Positions 16,912 to 25,496 of a DNA stretch of 30,964 nucleotides are shown here, piece by piece. Every line of letters starts with the position of its first letter. Positions within the stretch are counted from its first letter, which is position 1. The DNA is from VGSZ01 sp044349155 (GTDB taxonomy: Bacteria > Myxococcota > UBA727 > VGSZ01). Both the position numbers and the translations under genes were made by a program. The stretch covers positions 1-30,964 of the forward strand of contig JBIKRQ010000023.1 in the NCBI GenBank assembly GCA_044349155.1. Direction: 5' to 3'. The notes beneath the pieces were generated by a model, which saw only the letters and a list, made by a program, of their open reading frames with translations, ran no database searches and had not been told where the DNA came from.

Positions 16912-17862
16912 TTACTGTCCAAAATGAAACAACTCGTCGCAGTAGCCCTTCAGCTTGGTGTCGTCGTCGCGTGCCCCGCAGACGATGGTAAAGCTATTTC
17001 CCTTTCCGCGGCTGGGCCCGGAACCAAGAAAAAAACTGTACTGAACGTTCGCTTGACTCACAAGGAGACGCACACAAGATGCGTCCATTTGTCGGACCCG
17101 GCAGCGTGGATCATCCCGCGTTACCTTCGCGCCATTGCCAGAGAATTGTTTCTCTATACCCGTAGCGAAGCGATCGAGTTCCGCTGCATCCTGCGTGGGA
17201 GGAATCGGATCCCAACGAAGTGTCAATCTATCCCCACAGCGCACGCGGCCACCACCATCGCGGAGCCCCGCTGTGACGTCGCAGTCAGAGGGAAGCGCTA
17301 TCTTGTGGCCGAAGAGTTCCTCAAGGCCTGCGGATGCGCTGACCAAACGCTGAGGAGTCGGTGCTCCCTTGGTGAGGAGCGAGTCGATCGTCGGCCTGCA
17401 GGCCTTTAGTGCCTCCGGGTCTGCTTTCACGGCGAGACAATGGACAAATTGCGTTCGTCCATCCTTCGTCGCACGCGCAATGAAATACGACGTGAACAGG
17501 AGTTTGTCGTCTGGGGACTTTGCGGAGAATTGATGGGCAGCGACCTCGGCTCCGTTGATGACCAGGTCTACGGGTGCGTCGGCAATTGTCGCGCCAAAGC
17601 TACTTTGTAACGCTTTAAATATTTGCATGGTGAGATCGATGGGACTCGCGCCACCGACCGTGGACATGTTCACGACCCGGGAGCCGCACTTTAGCACCAG
17701 GTCATTCGGAGTTGGCTCCTCGCGAGTGCATCCAACGAAGACCTCGTCGAGCGACGGCGGTGATGTTTGGGCAGCACTCTCTCCGGAGTTTGCGAAAGCC
17801 AACGAGCTACTCAGGCTCAGCAGAGCGCTGCTCACCAAGACTTGTAGGATCGATTTCCGCAT
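16912..17862 (-). CDS. Secreted ten-cysteine protein with internal duplication
   Basis: A 316-aa protein of unrecognised family. It has a clear signal peptide ('MRKSILQVLVSSALLSLSSS', cleavage likely after AFA at 24). The ten cysteines after cleavage (45, 59, 142, 155, 194, 209, 254, 263, 295, 308) suggest disulfides in a periplasmic or extracellular protein. Halves 40-165 and 190-312 look like repeats of one domain: each opens with a Cys pair about 14 apart followed by 'CG-R', and closes with a pair 13 apart. The ATG at 17862 has a GAGGGAG-type site just upstream. Codons are less GC-biased than the neighbours, which may mean transfer. The upstream 17863-18156 region holds its likely promoter and no convincing gene. 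Confidence 0.8.
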   Translation of the reverse strand: MRKSILQVLVSSALLSLSSSLAFANSGESAAQTSPPSLDEVFVGCTREEPTPNDLVLKCGSRVVNMSTVGGASPIDLTMQIFKALQSSFGATIADAPVDLVINGAEVAAHQFSAKSPDDKLLFTSYFIARATKDGRTQFVHCLAVKADPEALKACRPTIDSLLTKGAPTPQRLVSASAGLEELFGHKIALPSDCDVTAGLRDGGGRVRCGDRLTLRWDPIPPTQDAAELDRFATGIEKQFSGNGAKVTRDDPRCRVRQMDASCVRLLVSQANVQYSFFLGSGPSRGKGNSFTIVCGARDDDTKLKGYCDELFHFGQ

Positions 17863-18156
17863 GCGCTCCCTCGCTGTGAGGAAACTCCGGTGTCACGACT
17901 GGATGAGAGCCACAATCCCGAACTCCGAGCTACACAAATCTCCACGCGGTCGATGAGAGCGCTGTTGTTCCGGTGGCGGTGCTGCTGGCAGCCCCGTTTC
18001 GCTTATCGGCATCGCCACAGCGCCTGTTCGCGCGCGGTGCGGCGTTGACGCTGCTGACGTCGTGGGCGCTCACTCCTTGCGCCGTCTTTGGCGCGGGTGC
18101 AGGCGGCGTCCTCGGCTTTTGGGGCTGGTGGTGTCTGGTGCAGGGACCACATCCGC

Positions 18157-20808
18157 TCAGCTCGCCAATGCCACACGCGCCGCCGTGAGCGGGATGTGCA
18201 CGATCAAGGTGGTGCCCTGGCCCGCGACGGACAACACGCGGGCATCGCCACCGCGCGCTCGCGCTTCGGCACGAATGGCGCTCATGCCCACACCGCGTCC
18301 CGACAGCGTCGTGGCTTCGTTGCGGGTCGAGACCCCGTCGGCGAACAACGCGTCCTCGAGGTCGTGCGGCGTCTGCGACGGCAGGCCGAGGCCCTGGGCC
18401 TTGCGTTGCACCGCATCCCAGTTCACGCCGGCGCCATCGTCTTTCACCGACAGCACGAGCACGTCGCGCTCGACGGCCGCACGCAGTTCGATGCGACCTG
18501 CGGCCGGCTTGCCCGCAGCTTCGCGCACCTCGGGAACCTCAATGCCGTGGTCGACGGCGTTGCGCACGGCGTGCACCAGGGCCGAGAACACGGGGCCGGC
18601 GACGTCGTGGGCCAGGCGCAGGCGACCCGCTTCAACGTGACACGCCACGCGTTTGCCAAGGCGTGTGGCGATGGCTGAGGCCTGATCGGCGATGCGCGTG
18701 AGCTGAGCATCGACCCGCTCGTGCCGCAGCATCTTGAGTTGCTCGAGCACGTTCGCGGTGGGCTCGCCGGCTTCGATGGCGCGGATGAGTGCGTCGAGGT
18801 CGTTGGCGTTCACGTCGGTGCTGTCGTCGTCACCCTGGATCGAACGCGCACGCTCGAGGAAGCGCGCCCACCCCTGTTGCAGCTGTTCGACGGCTTCGGG
18901 CGCAAGTTCTCCTGCCTCGGCAGCGCTGTCTTCGAGGCGGTGGCAGGCCGCAGCGACGACGTCCTGGCCGAAGATCGCGGCGTTGCCCTTGAGGGTGTGG
19001 ATCGCGCGCAGCGTGGCTTTCAGGTCGGCGACGTCAGCGAGCTGCGCGATGATGCGCGTGCCTTCGTCGATGAAGTTGGCGACACCGCTGGCGTCGTTGC
19101 GCAGCTTCACAAACAAGCGCACGAGGTCGCGCTGTTCGGCTTCGGCGCGTTCGTGCAGCAATGCTGCCGTGGCGTCGGAGATCACCACAAGCAGGCGTGC
19201 TTGCGCACTACTGCCGCTGATGTGCTGGTACTCCAACTGCAACGAGCGCTCGTTCACCACCGCACGACGCGGCAGTTGATCGAGCAGCAACTCGAGCGGC
19301 AGGAAGTCGTCGACGATGGCGTCGAGGCCCAACTGCAGCGAGCAGCCCGCACGGTGATCGGCGCGCGACAACCACGTCGACAGCGTGTCGTTGGCGGCGG
19401 GTGCCCCCAACCATTCCTCGAGCACCGAGGCCCGCTCGGGAGGCAGCGCGCCATCAGCGGTGATCACCAGCAAGCCCTGCTGCACGTGGTCCAGCACGAG
19501 GCGCATGTGCTGGTTGCGCTCGTTCAACGCGACGGTGCGTTCGGCCACCGTTGTCTCCAGGCTGGCGGCGTGCTTCGCCAGTCGATCGTCGCGCTCGGCG
19601 ATGGCTGTGGTCATCGCGTTGAACGACGTCGCCAGCGCGCCCAGCTCGTCGTCGCGGCGTACTTCCACACGCGTGTCGAAGTGCCCGGCGCGCACATGTT
19701 CGGCACTGCGGGTGAGGTCCTGCAGCGGTGCGGCCACCTTGTGTTTCAACACGAAGAACAACACCGCCAACTGCACCACCAGCGCAGCAAGGCTGAGCAG
19801 GAACACGAAGCGCACGGCAACAAGTGCCCGGGATTCGATGAGCGCATGCGGATAGACCACAGCGAGGTACCAATCCGGCCCCTCGATGTGGCCAAGGGCG
19901 ACGATGTTCTCGTTGTCGAGTTCGCCCACCGTTGTGGTCGTGCCGTTCTTCTGCGCGAGCGCCAACAGGGCCGCAAGCTCGGGCGACTTCGCCTCGAGCA
20001 TGTTGAAGTCGCCGCCTTTGTCTTCAATCGCCGACGTGTAGTCGGGGTGCGCCACCAACTTGCCTGCACCGTTGAAGAGCACGTTGTGCGCACCAGGGAT
20101 GTGCACGCTGATCGTGCGCGCTACCACTTCGTTGAGCAGCACGTCCTGGCCAACGCTGGCGACATGGACGCCGTTGATGTCGATGGGCTCAACAGCGCTC
20201 ACCATCCACGCCTTCGCGACCTTGTCGAAGTACAGCGGCGTCCAGGCCGCGGTGCGATTCGGGTTGTGCTCGACGTCGGCGACGAACACGTAGGGCTCAA
20301 GGCGCATGTCGAGGTCGGCCTTCGCCGTCGTTCCCCAATCGGGCACTTCGGGCCAGTACAGCACCATGCCGTTGTGTGGTGTGGTGATGTAGGTGTCCTG
20401 GAACTGCGAATGCCACGCGCGCCCATAGTCGCGCACCATGTCCCACCCGACGACGAGCAGCTGCTTCGTCGCGTCATCCACGATGGTCTGTGGGCCGGCG
20501 AACAGCTGCGGCTGCTTGGTGTGGTCGACACCGTCGCGCGCGCGGAGTGTGCCATCTGGCGCAACGCGGGCGATGGCGCTGAAGCGCGCATCCACGTCGA
20601 TCATCGGTGTCGCCAACGCGTCGGTCAGCTGCCGGCGAAACGTCGCCAGGTTGGTGTGGGCGGCGGTAAACAGCGCCTGCTCGCGCGCGAGGCGTTCGGC
20701 GGCGTAGTCGCGCAGCTGGATCGTCGTCTCGTCGGTGATGGTGTGCTGCAGCTGCCAAAACACGGCACCACTCATCACGGCCATGAGCACCGTGAGGCGA
20801 AGCCCCAT
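18157..20808 (-). CDS. Orphan sensor kinase: Cache-like sensor, HAMP, Hpt, CheA-type HATPase
   Basis: An 883-aa inner-membrane sensor, numbered from the ATG at 20808. TM1 is at the very start and a long Cache-like extracytoplasmic sensor follows (about 25-330). TM2 (about 332-354) leads to HAMP (355-405), a helical linker, a PAS-like region (about 435-555) and an Hpt domain with phosphoacceptor His604 in 'AIHTLKGNAAIFG'. The CheA-type ATPase has N-box 'HAVRNAVDHGIE', G1 'KDDGAGVNW', F-box 'LFADGVST' and G2 'SGRGVGM'. There is no CheW-like domain and no receiver, and no response regulator is adjacent, so the phosphotransfer partner is elsewhere. An in-frame TTG at 20832 is an alternative start. 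The same output module occurs in the kinase at 26112-28640. Confidence 0.92.
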   Translation of the reverse strand: MGLRLTVLMAVMSGAVFWQLQHTITDETTIQLRDYAAERLAREQALFTAAHTNLATFRRQLTDALATPMIDVDARFSAIARVAPDGTLRARDGVDHTKQPQLFAGPQTIVDDATKQLLVVGWDMVRDYGRAWHSQFQDTYITTPHNGMVLYWPEVPDWGTTAKADLDMRLEPYVFVADVEHNPNRTAAWTPLYFDKVAKAWMVSAVEPIDINGVHVASVGQDVLLNEVVARTISVHIPGAHNVLFNGAGKLVAHPDYTSAIEDKGGDFNMLEAKSPELAALLALAQKNGTTTTVGELDNENIVALGHIEGPDWYLAVVYPHALIESRALVAVRFVFLLSLAALVVQLAVLFFVLKHKVAAPLQDLTRSAEHVRAGHFDTRVEVRRDDELGALATSFNAMTTAIAERDDRLAKHAASLETTVAERTVALNERNQHMRLVLDHVQQGLLVITADGALPPERASVLEEWLGAPAANDTLSTWLSRADHRAGCSLQLGLDAIVDDFLPLELLLDQLPRRAVVNERSLQLEYQHISGSSAQARLLVVISDATAALLHERAEAEQRDLVRLFVKLRNDASGVANFIDEGTRIIAQLADVADLKATLRAIHTLKGNAAIFGQDVVAAACHRLEDSAAEAGELAPEAVEQLQQGWARFLERARSIQGDDDSTDVNANDLDALIRAIEAGEPTANVLEQLKMLRHERVDAQLTRIADQASAIATRLGKRVACHVEAGRLRLAHDVAGPVFSALVHAVRNAVDHGIEVPEVREAAGKPAAGRIELRAAVERDVLVLSVKDDGAGVNWDAVQRKAQGLGLPSQTPHDLEDALFADGVSTRNEATTLSGRGVGMSAIRAEARARGGDARVLSVAGQGTTLIVHIPLTAARVALAS

Positions 20809-20892
20809 CGTGAGCAGGGCATCACGGGTCAACGAGCGAGACGGGCCAGCGCTGCCATCGGACAGACGGCCGGCCCCTGTAGCCGATCTCGT

Positions 20893-21618
20893 TCAGCGCT
20901 CGATTTGACCCAGGTTGGCGTGCAGCACGGCTCCGTCGAGCACGGGTTGCTCTGCACACGTCAGCAGCAACCGCGCGATTTCGGCGGGCTCGATCAGCCG
21001 ACCATGGCCGCTGAGATTGCCCAGCGCGCGCAAGGTGTTGTCGACGTTGCCGCTGGAGGCGATGTGGGCGCGCAACATCTCGGTGTCAACAAACCCGGGG
21101 CACACGCACACGGTGTGAATCCCCAGGCCCGCGCTGTCTTGACACGTGGCCCGCATCAGTCCGACCACCGCGTGCTTCGACGTGACGTAGCTGGCGGTGT
21201 TGGCCACGGCCTTCTCCGACAACGTCGAGCCCACAAACAACACGCTCGAGCCGGTGACCATGCGCGGGCGCAGCAGGTTGTTGAGCACCGCGGGGGCCAC
21301 CACGTTGACCTCGAGCACATGGCGCAAGCGTTCGCCGTCGAGGTGCAGGGCGTTGTCTTTCTCGAGCAGCGCTGCGTTGTGCACCACACACACCACGCCG
21401 CCGTCGAGCAGAGGCAGCACGCGCTCGCGCACGATCGACGCCCAACCGCTCACGGTGAAGTCGACCGCGACACTGACCACGCCGTCGACGGGGCAGGGCC
21501 GGCGCGCCAGGCTGATCACGCGCCAGCCAGCATCGATGAAGGCTTTCGCCGTGGCGCTGCCAATGCCGGTGGAACCGCCGGTGACGACGAGGGTTTTGCC
21601 TGCACACGCGTTGCTCAC
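20893..21618 (-). CDS. Short-chain dehydrogenase/reductase (SDR)
   Basis: A 241-aa classical SDR. The NADP(H)-binding loop 'TGGSTGIG' is at 13-20, 'HNAA' at 80-83, and the catalytic residues are Ser131, Tyr144 and Lys148 in 'YVTSK'. 'CPGFVDTEML' follows as usual. The GTG start at 21618 overlaps the TGA of the PTPS-like gene by 4 bases (GTGA), so the two are translationally coupled. This context suggests a pterin substrate (sepiapterin-reductase-like or dihydropterin reductase), but sequence alone does not fix the substrate. The frame is open upstream to 21675, but that part lies inside the neighbouring gene and does not look like SDR sequence. Confidence 0.88.
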   Translation of the reverse strand: MSNACAGKTLVVTGGSTGIGSATAKAFIDAGWRVISLARRPCPVDGVVSVAVDFTVSGWASIVRERVLPLLDGGVVCVVHNAALLEKDNALHLDGERLRHVLEVNVVAPAVLNNLLRPRMVTGSSVLFVGSTLSEKAVANTASYVTSKHAVVGLMRATCQDSAGLGIHTVCVCPGFVDTEMLRAHIASSGNVDNTLRALGNLSGHGRLIEPAEIARLLLTCAEQPVLDGAVLHANLGQIER

Positions 21619-22127
21619 GTGGCACCCGCACGCTGCCAGCGCCACGACGCCCACTGCCCGGGGCCCGACGCACACTTCACCGTCAAGCCGACCACCCCGT
21701 CTTCCTGCAGCTTCTGGTCGTCGTGGCAGAGGCCCTCGCCGAACAAGCGCGCCAGCTCTTCGAGGGTCACGTTCTTCACGGGCAACACCGTCACGTCGCG
21801 CGGCAGAAACGGAATGCGCTCGCCGGCGAAGTGGGCGATCACCAGCGGCCGGCCGCCTTCCTCGACGTGCTCGACGCGCAGATACGGCGACTCGCCGGGC
21901 AGCATGAACGTTTCGTTCCAGCGCTTGCAGGCGTCGATCACCCAGCGCTTGTAGCCGCCGTAGTCGGCCAACATGCCGTTGTCGTTCACCACGCCTTCGA
22001 CGGCGACGTAGACGGTGAAGTTGTGGCCGTGCAGGTTCTCGCGCTCGGTGGCCGAGAACACCGTGAAGTGGCCAGCGGAGAACTTCATCTCCTCTTTGAA
22101 CAGCTCGATCGTCGTCGTGGTGGGCAC
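21615..22127 (-). CDS. 6-pyruvoyl-tetrahydropterin synthase family, PTPS-III-like
   Basis: A 170-aa T-fold enzyme. The zinc ligands are His20 in 'FSAGHF' and His33 and His35 in 'NLHGHNF'. The catalytic cysteine that QueD places before the H-G-H motif is absent; Glu30 stands in an E-x2-HGH arrangement instead. In the literature this marks the PTPS-III subgroup, which can make 6-hydroxymethyl-dihydropterin in place of FolB. GTG at 22127 is chosen because AGGA lies 6 bases upstream. It is longer than QueD (about 120 aa), with an insert near 60-110 between the core strands. It is coupled to the SDR gene by a GTGA overlap. A role in folate or unconjugated pterin synthesis is inferred. Confidence 0.85.
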   Translation of the reverse strand: MPTTTTIELFKEEMKFSAGHFTVFSATERENLHGHNFTVYVAVEGVVNDNGMLADYGGYKRWVIDACKRWNETFMLPGESPYLRVEHVEEGGRPLVIAHFAGERIPFLPRDVTVLPVKNVTLEELARLFGEGLCHDDQKLQEDGVVGLTVKCASGPGQWASWRWQRAGAT

Positions 22128-22176
22128 AGTTCGTCCTGCGGCAGGTGGGCGAAACAACAACAGACGCCTTTGATGC

Positions 22177-22407
22177 CTAATCGAGCTGAAAGGTGCGCTC
22201 CTGGATCGACAATTCCGCTTCCAGCGACGTGATCGCGTCTTTCTTCTGCAGCTTCAGCCGCTGCAGCGTCTTGAGCTCGAGCTGCTCGCCGGTGGAGAGC
22301 CACTTGCGCCGTTGGTACTCGGCCACGCGCGCTTTGACCTCGGCGTGCTCGCGCAACAGGGCGTCGAGCCGTTGCCGCAGTGCCATCGATGACGTCGCTG
22401 TGTTCAT
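22177..22407 (-). CDS. DUF465 (YdcH-type) small helical protein
   Basis: A 76-aa predicted coiled-coil protein with the family signature: 'LREHAEVKARVAEYQRRKWL', then 'LKTLQRLKLQKKDAI' (Lys-Leu-x-Lys-Lys-Asp). Function is unknown in the family. The ATG at 22407 overlaps the TGA of the TsaB gene (ATGA), so it is translationally coupled to it. The PTPS-like gene starts 49 bases downstream. Confidence 0.85.
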   Translation of the reverse strand: MNTATSSMALRQRLDALLREHAEVKARVAEYQRRKWLSTGEQLELKTLQRLKLQKKDAITSLEAELSIQERTFQLD

Positions 22408-23117
22408 CGTTGTTCCTCGTGCGTGGTGCGTTGCGCGTCGTGGGCGTCGAGGTCGGCCAGCACCGCTTCACGGCGGGCTGCTGGGTCGACGGCCGGCAAC
22501 TTCGCGTCGGCCCCCCGGACATACACCGGCAGCGGCGGCGCGTGGGAAGCCTGGGCCGTCTGGAGCGCTTGCCACATCCCGGCTGCGGTAGGGCCCGGCA
22601 GTGCCACTGTTTGGGCCGTGGCGGGCCATTGCAGTTCGTCGGTGGCCCCGATCGCCAGGGTCGCGCCCGCGGCATCGACCATCGCGTTCGGCACCGCGGC
22701 GATGACGCCGCTGAGCGCGTTGTGTTTCACATGGCCCACGTAACGCTCGCCGCGGCGGGCATCGATGACGACGACGGCGTGCTCGTGCGCACGCATCAGC
22801 TCCGGCGCAACGCTGCGGTGCAGCGCGAGCAGGCTGCTGACGCCCACGACGTCGACACCGCAGGCGCTGCCCAGCCCGCGCGCATACGACAACCCCGTGC
22901 GCACGCCGATGAACGAGCCAGGACCAATGCCCGCGCCAATGCCGCTGATGTCGCGGATGGTGATGCCGGCCGCGGCGAGCGCGTCGTCGACGGCGGCCCC
23001 GAGGTGCTCGGCGTGCCGGCGGGTTTCGTCGAGCAGGACTTCGCTTTTGATGTCACCGCCGTTTGCAACAACGGCGACGACGGCGCGGGGCAGGGCGGTA
23101 TCGAGCAGCAGCCACAT
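22404..23117 (-). CDS. tsaB: TsaB, partner protein of tRNA t6A synthesis
   Basis: TsaB (YeaZ) is the non-catalytic ASKHA-fold partner of TsaD, which with TsaE and TsaC/C2 makes the universal t6A37 modification of ANN-decoding tRNAs. The 237-aa product begins 'MWLLLDTALPRAVVAVV', the phosphate-1-like strand of the fold. It contains the diagnostic 'GIGAGIGPGSFIGVRTGLSYARGL' region (G-P-G-S-F-T/I-G-x-R) and 'VVVIDARRGERYV'. I preferred the ATG at 23117; an earlier TTG overlapping the preceding TGA would add about 19 residues that do not fit the family. It precedes the DUF465 gene by a 4-base overlap. Confidence 0.92.
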   Translation of the reverse strand: MWLLLDTALPRAVVAVVANGGDIKSEVLLDETRRHAEHLGAAVDDALAAAGITIRDISGIGAGIGPGSFIGVRTGLSYARGLGSACGVDVVGVSSLLALHRSVAPELMRAHEHAVVVIDARRGERYVGHVKHNALSGVIAAVPNAMVDAAGATLAIGATDELQWPATAQTVALPGPTAAGMWQALQTAQASHAPPLPVYVRGADAKLPAVDPAARREAVLADLDAHDAQRTTHEEQR

Positions 23118-23173
23118 GCACGCAGGCTGGTCGACCTCGTCGCGGCTGTAAACCACGAGGAGGTCGCCAGCGC

Positions 23174-24727
23174 TCAAGCACCCGAGATGTCTTCGTCCTG
23201 CTCGATGCGCGAGGCCACCCAGTCGAAGCGGCCGAGGGTGAGCTTGCTTTGGCAGTGCTCGCACACGCCCGTTTGCGACACCTGCAACGGCGCGCCGCAG
23301 TTGGGGCAGTTCACCAGCGACGACGAGCCCTTCGCGTCGGCGTGCTTCACGAAGGTCCAGTACTCCGAGAAGCGTCGCGGCTTGCGCGCATTGCCGCTGA
23401 TCAGTTTGCCGCTGGCGTCGACGGTGGTGTCGATGCAGCTCGCGGTGATGCGCAGCGTAGCAGCCATGTGTGCGCCGTCTTTTTGCACGCGACACAGCTC
23501 AACAGCTTCGACGTCGACGTTGTCGACCCGGTTCTTCAACTGCTGCCGCTGGTACTCAAGCACCCAGAAGCGGTGCGATTGAAACAGCGCGTCGGTTTCG
23601 AACGGCCGCATGCCCTCGAGCTTTTGCTGTGACCACGCCGTCTGCAACGTCGTGAACACGTCGCGGGCGCGAACCAGCAAACGCACGCGTTCGTCAACGC
23701 CGATGAGGCGATGGGCGTCCATCAACACCGCGCTGTCTTTCGACGTCGGCGCATCGGTGCCCACTTCCTCGACAGTGGAGCCGAGCAACGGGCCCACGTC
23801 TTCCTGCCGGAGCACTTGAATGCCCGACAGCGCCCAGTCGGCACCGGCAGGCGCGAGTACGGTTTGGCAGTGGACACAGCGCCCATGCACGTCGGCCTCG
23901 AGGGTGCTGCCGCAGCCGGGGCAGCCGAAGCGGTCGACGGTGTCGTCGGTGCGCGTGATGACCTCTTCGCCGAGTGCGCGGCCAAAGCGCCAGACCTCGT
24001 CGGAGTAGATGCTGGTCTCTTTGCCGCTGGCGAGCACGACGTGGCGGTTCAGGTGCAGACGCACGCTGATCTGCAACGCGCCACCGCTCGAAGAGGCCTG
24101 CACACCGCTGATGTTCACGCTGCCGATGGTCACACCGCGCACCTGCTGCACACCGGCGTGACGACGTTGTAGCTCCTCGGCAGCACCTGCGGTGATGTAC
24201 GGCGACAACTGGGCCAACAGCGACGCCTTTGGTGCGGCATCGAACAACCGCGACACCAACAACACCGCACGCTCGAGGAACAACACCTCGGAGAAGTTGC
24301 GGTCGTGGCGACGGACCTGGTTGCCCCACGAGGGCGGCAACGGTTCAGCGAAGCGGTGGCGATTGTCGTCGTCATCGTCATCGTCCGACGAGTAGTAGGC
24401 ATCGGGCCTGCTGCTGCCGCCGCTGGCAACGTTGACGAGCACCAGCAGGATGACGACCGCGATCAGCACCACGAACAGCGCGGCGGACCCTGCGCCCGAC
24501 CCGGAACCCGACGACACGTACACGCCACCGCCCGACGATGACGAATGCGACGACGACGTGCCGCCCCAGCCACTGCTGCGACTGCTGCCACTGCTGCGGC
24601 TCGAACTCGAAGTCGAGCTGCGGCTCTTGTAGTTCTGCCCACCACCGATGCGCGCATCGGCCTCGGGTGCTGCGAGCCACGTCGACAACGCCACGGCCAC
24701 TAACACGATCCAGCGTCGAAGATTCAT
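23174..24727 (-). CDS. Membrane protein with two Tim44-like regions and two zinc ribbons
   Basis: A 517-aa protein with a signal peptide (1-25, 'ADA' then 'RIGGG'), a Ser/Gly-rich stretch (35-80), one membrane segment (81-101) and a run of seven Asp (115-121). A Tim44-like domain (about 140-260) is followed by a zinc ribbon (Cys269, 272, 284, 287). A second Tim44-like region (about 315-465) is followed by a second ribbon (Cys474, 477, 489, 492). The two Tim44-plus-ribbon units look like a duplication. Single-Tim44 bacterial relatives exist in plain form, and the role here is unknown. The ATG at 24727 overlaps the TGA of the TPM-like gene (ATGA), so the pair probably acts together at the membrane. 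Confidence 0.82.
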   Translation of the reverse strand: MNLRRWIVLVAVALSTWLAAPEADARIGGGQNYKSRSSTSSSSRSSGSSRSSGWGGTSSSHSSSSGGGVYVSSGSGSGAGSAALFVVLIAVVILLVLVNVASGGSSRPDAYYSSDDDDDDDNRHRFAEPLPPSWGNQVRRHDRNFSEVLFLERAVLLVSRLFDAAPKASLLAQLSPYITAGAAEELQRRHAGVQQVRGVTIGSVNISGVQASSSGGALQISVRLHLNRHVVLASGKETSIYSDEVWRFGRALGEEVITRTDDTVDRFGCPGCGSTLEADVHGRCVHCQTVLAPAGADWALSGIQVLRQEDVGPLLGSTVEEVGTDAPTSKDSAVLMDAHRLIGVDERVRLLVRARDVFTTLQTAWSQQKLEGMRPFETDALFQSHRFWVLEYQRQQLKNRVDNVDVEAVELCRVQKDGAHMAATLRITASCIDTTVDASGKLISGNARKPRRFSEYWTFVKHADAKGSSSLVNCPNCGAPLQVSQTGVCEHCQSKLTLGRFDWVASRIEQDEDISGA

Positions 24728-25341
24728 GCGGCACCTGCCACGTCGGCGAGGGCATCGTCGACGCTGTTACCCAGCTCGTTACCGCTGGTGCTGTCGTGGG
24801 GAACAAAAGGCGCAAGGGCCGCACCAATCGCGGCAATCGCTGCTGCGCGCTGCGCAGGCTGTTGCAACTGCTGGTGCAGTGTCGACGTCAACTGCGTGCG
24901 CACATGGGCGGGCACGTGGTGCTCCAGACCGCTGTCGAACACAACGCGCACGGTGCGCTCGAGGTCGAACCACATCACGAGCAGGCCGATGCGCTTGCCG
25001 GTTTTGTGGACGCCACGGTGCAAAAACGTGTGGCCAACAACGAGCTCGACGGCCTGCTGCTGCCGCGCCTTCGACGTCAGCAGGGCGAGCACGCGCGATG
25101 AGCGCAACAGCGCCAGCACCACGACGGTGACGCCGACGATCAGCGGGAAGGCAAAGTCGTGTTCGATCTCGACGGGCAGAAACAACGTCGCGGCCAACGC
25201 AGCGACCGTGGCCAGCAGTGCCGTGCGAAACACGACGTCGGCGTACCCATCGGCACGGCGGTAGCCGACGACGACGACCTCGGCACCGCAGGCCGCTTCG
25301 GCCGCTTCGACCGCACGAGTGAGCTCAGAAGAAACAGACAT
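24724..25341 (-). CDS. TPM-domain membrane protein
   Basis: A 205-aa protein. The opening 'MSVSSELTRAVEAAEAACGAEVVVVGYRRADGYAD' matches the split TPM domain seen in COG3762-type membrane proteins. Two adjacent hydrophobic segments follow (about 40-80). The rest of the TPM domain contains 'HTFLHRGVHKTGKRIGLLVMWFDLERTVRVVFDSGLE', where the T-x-x-R-x-G-L-L pattern is characteristic. TPM proteins are implicated in membrane-protein quality control (for example photosystem II repair in plants), but the bacterial role is unclear. The ATG at 25341 is chosen because sequence upstream is not protein-like. It is divergent from the regulator gene (155-base gap) and coupled to the Tim44-like gene. Confidence 0.85.
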   Translation of the reverse strand: MSVSSELTRAVEAAEAACGAEVVVVGYRRADGYADVVFRTALLATVAALAATLFLPVEIEHDFAFPLIVGVTVVVLALLRSSRVLALLTSKARQQQAVELVVGHTFLHRGVHKTGKRIGLLVMWFDLERTVRVVFDSGLEHHVPAHVRTQLTSTLHQQLQQPAQRAAAIAAIGAALAPFVPHDSTSGNELGNSVDDALADVAGAA

Positions 25342-25496
25342 CGTCGCGGTATGGCACAGGCACCCACTTCGGACGTGTGCGGCGTCCCACGCGGCTCGTG
25401 CTGGCCACGGTGTCAGTTGAATGTCATGTTTCGGGCCGAGCGCTGCGCACACGCCAGAAAGCGCGGCAATGTCCCGAAAAGACGAAGGAATCGAGC

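Noticed and set aside
17973..18188. GTG-started 71-codon hydrophobic frame between the secreted protein and the first sensor kinase
   Set aside because: No ribosome-binding site, rare start, and an overlap with the kinase 3' end; the hydrophobic composition alone is weak evidence.
18721..21954. Plus-strand open frame of over 1000 codons opposite the sensor kinase, SDR and PTPS genes
   Set aside because: No domain or motif is visible, the composition is His/Arg/Gln-rich, and the opposite strand encodes three recognisable proteins.
25429..25479. Inverted repeat TTTCGGG (25429-25435) and CCCGAAA (25473-25479) upstream of the WYL-type regulator
   Set aside because: Arms of 7 bases 37 bases apart can occur by chance; no third copy or promoter context supports an operator.
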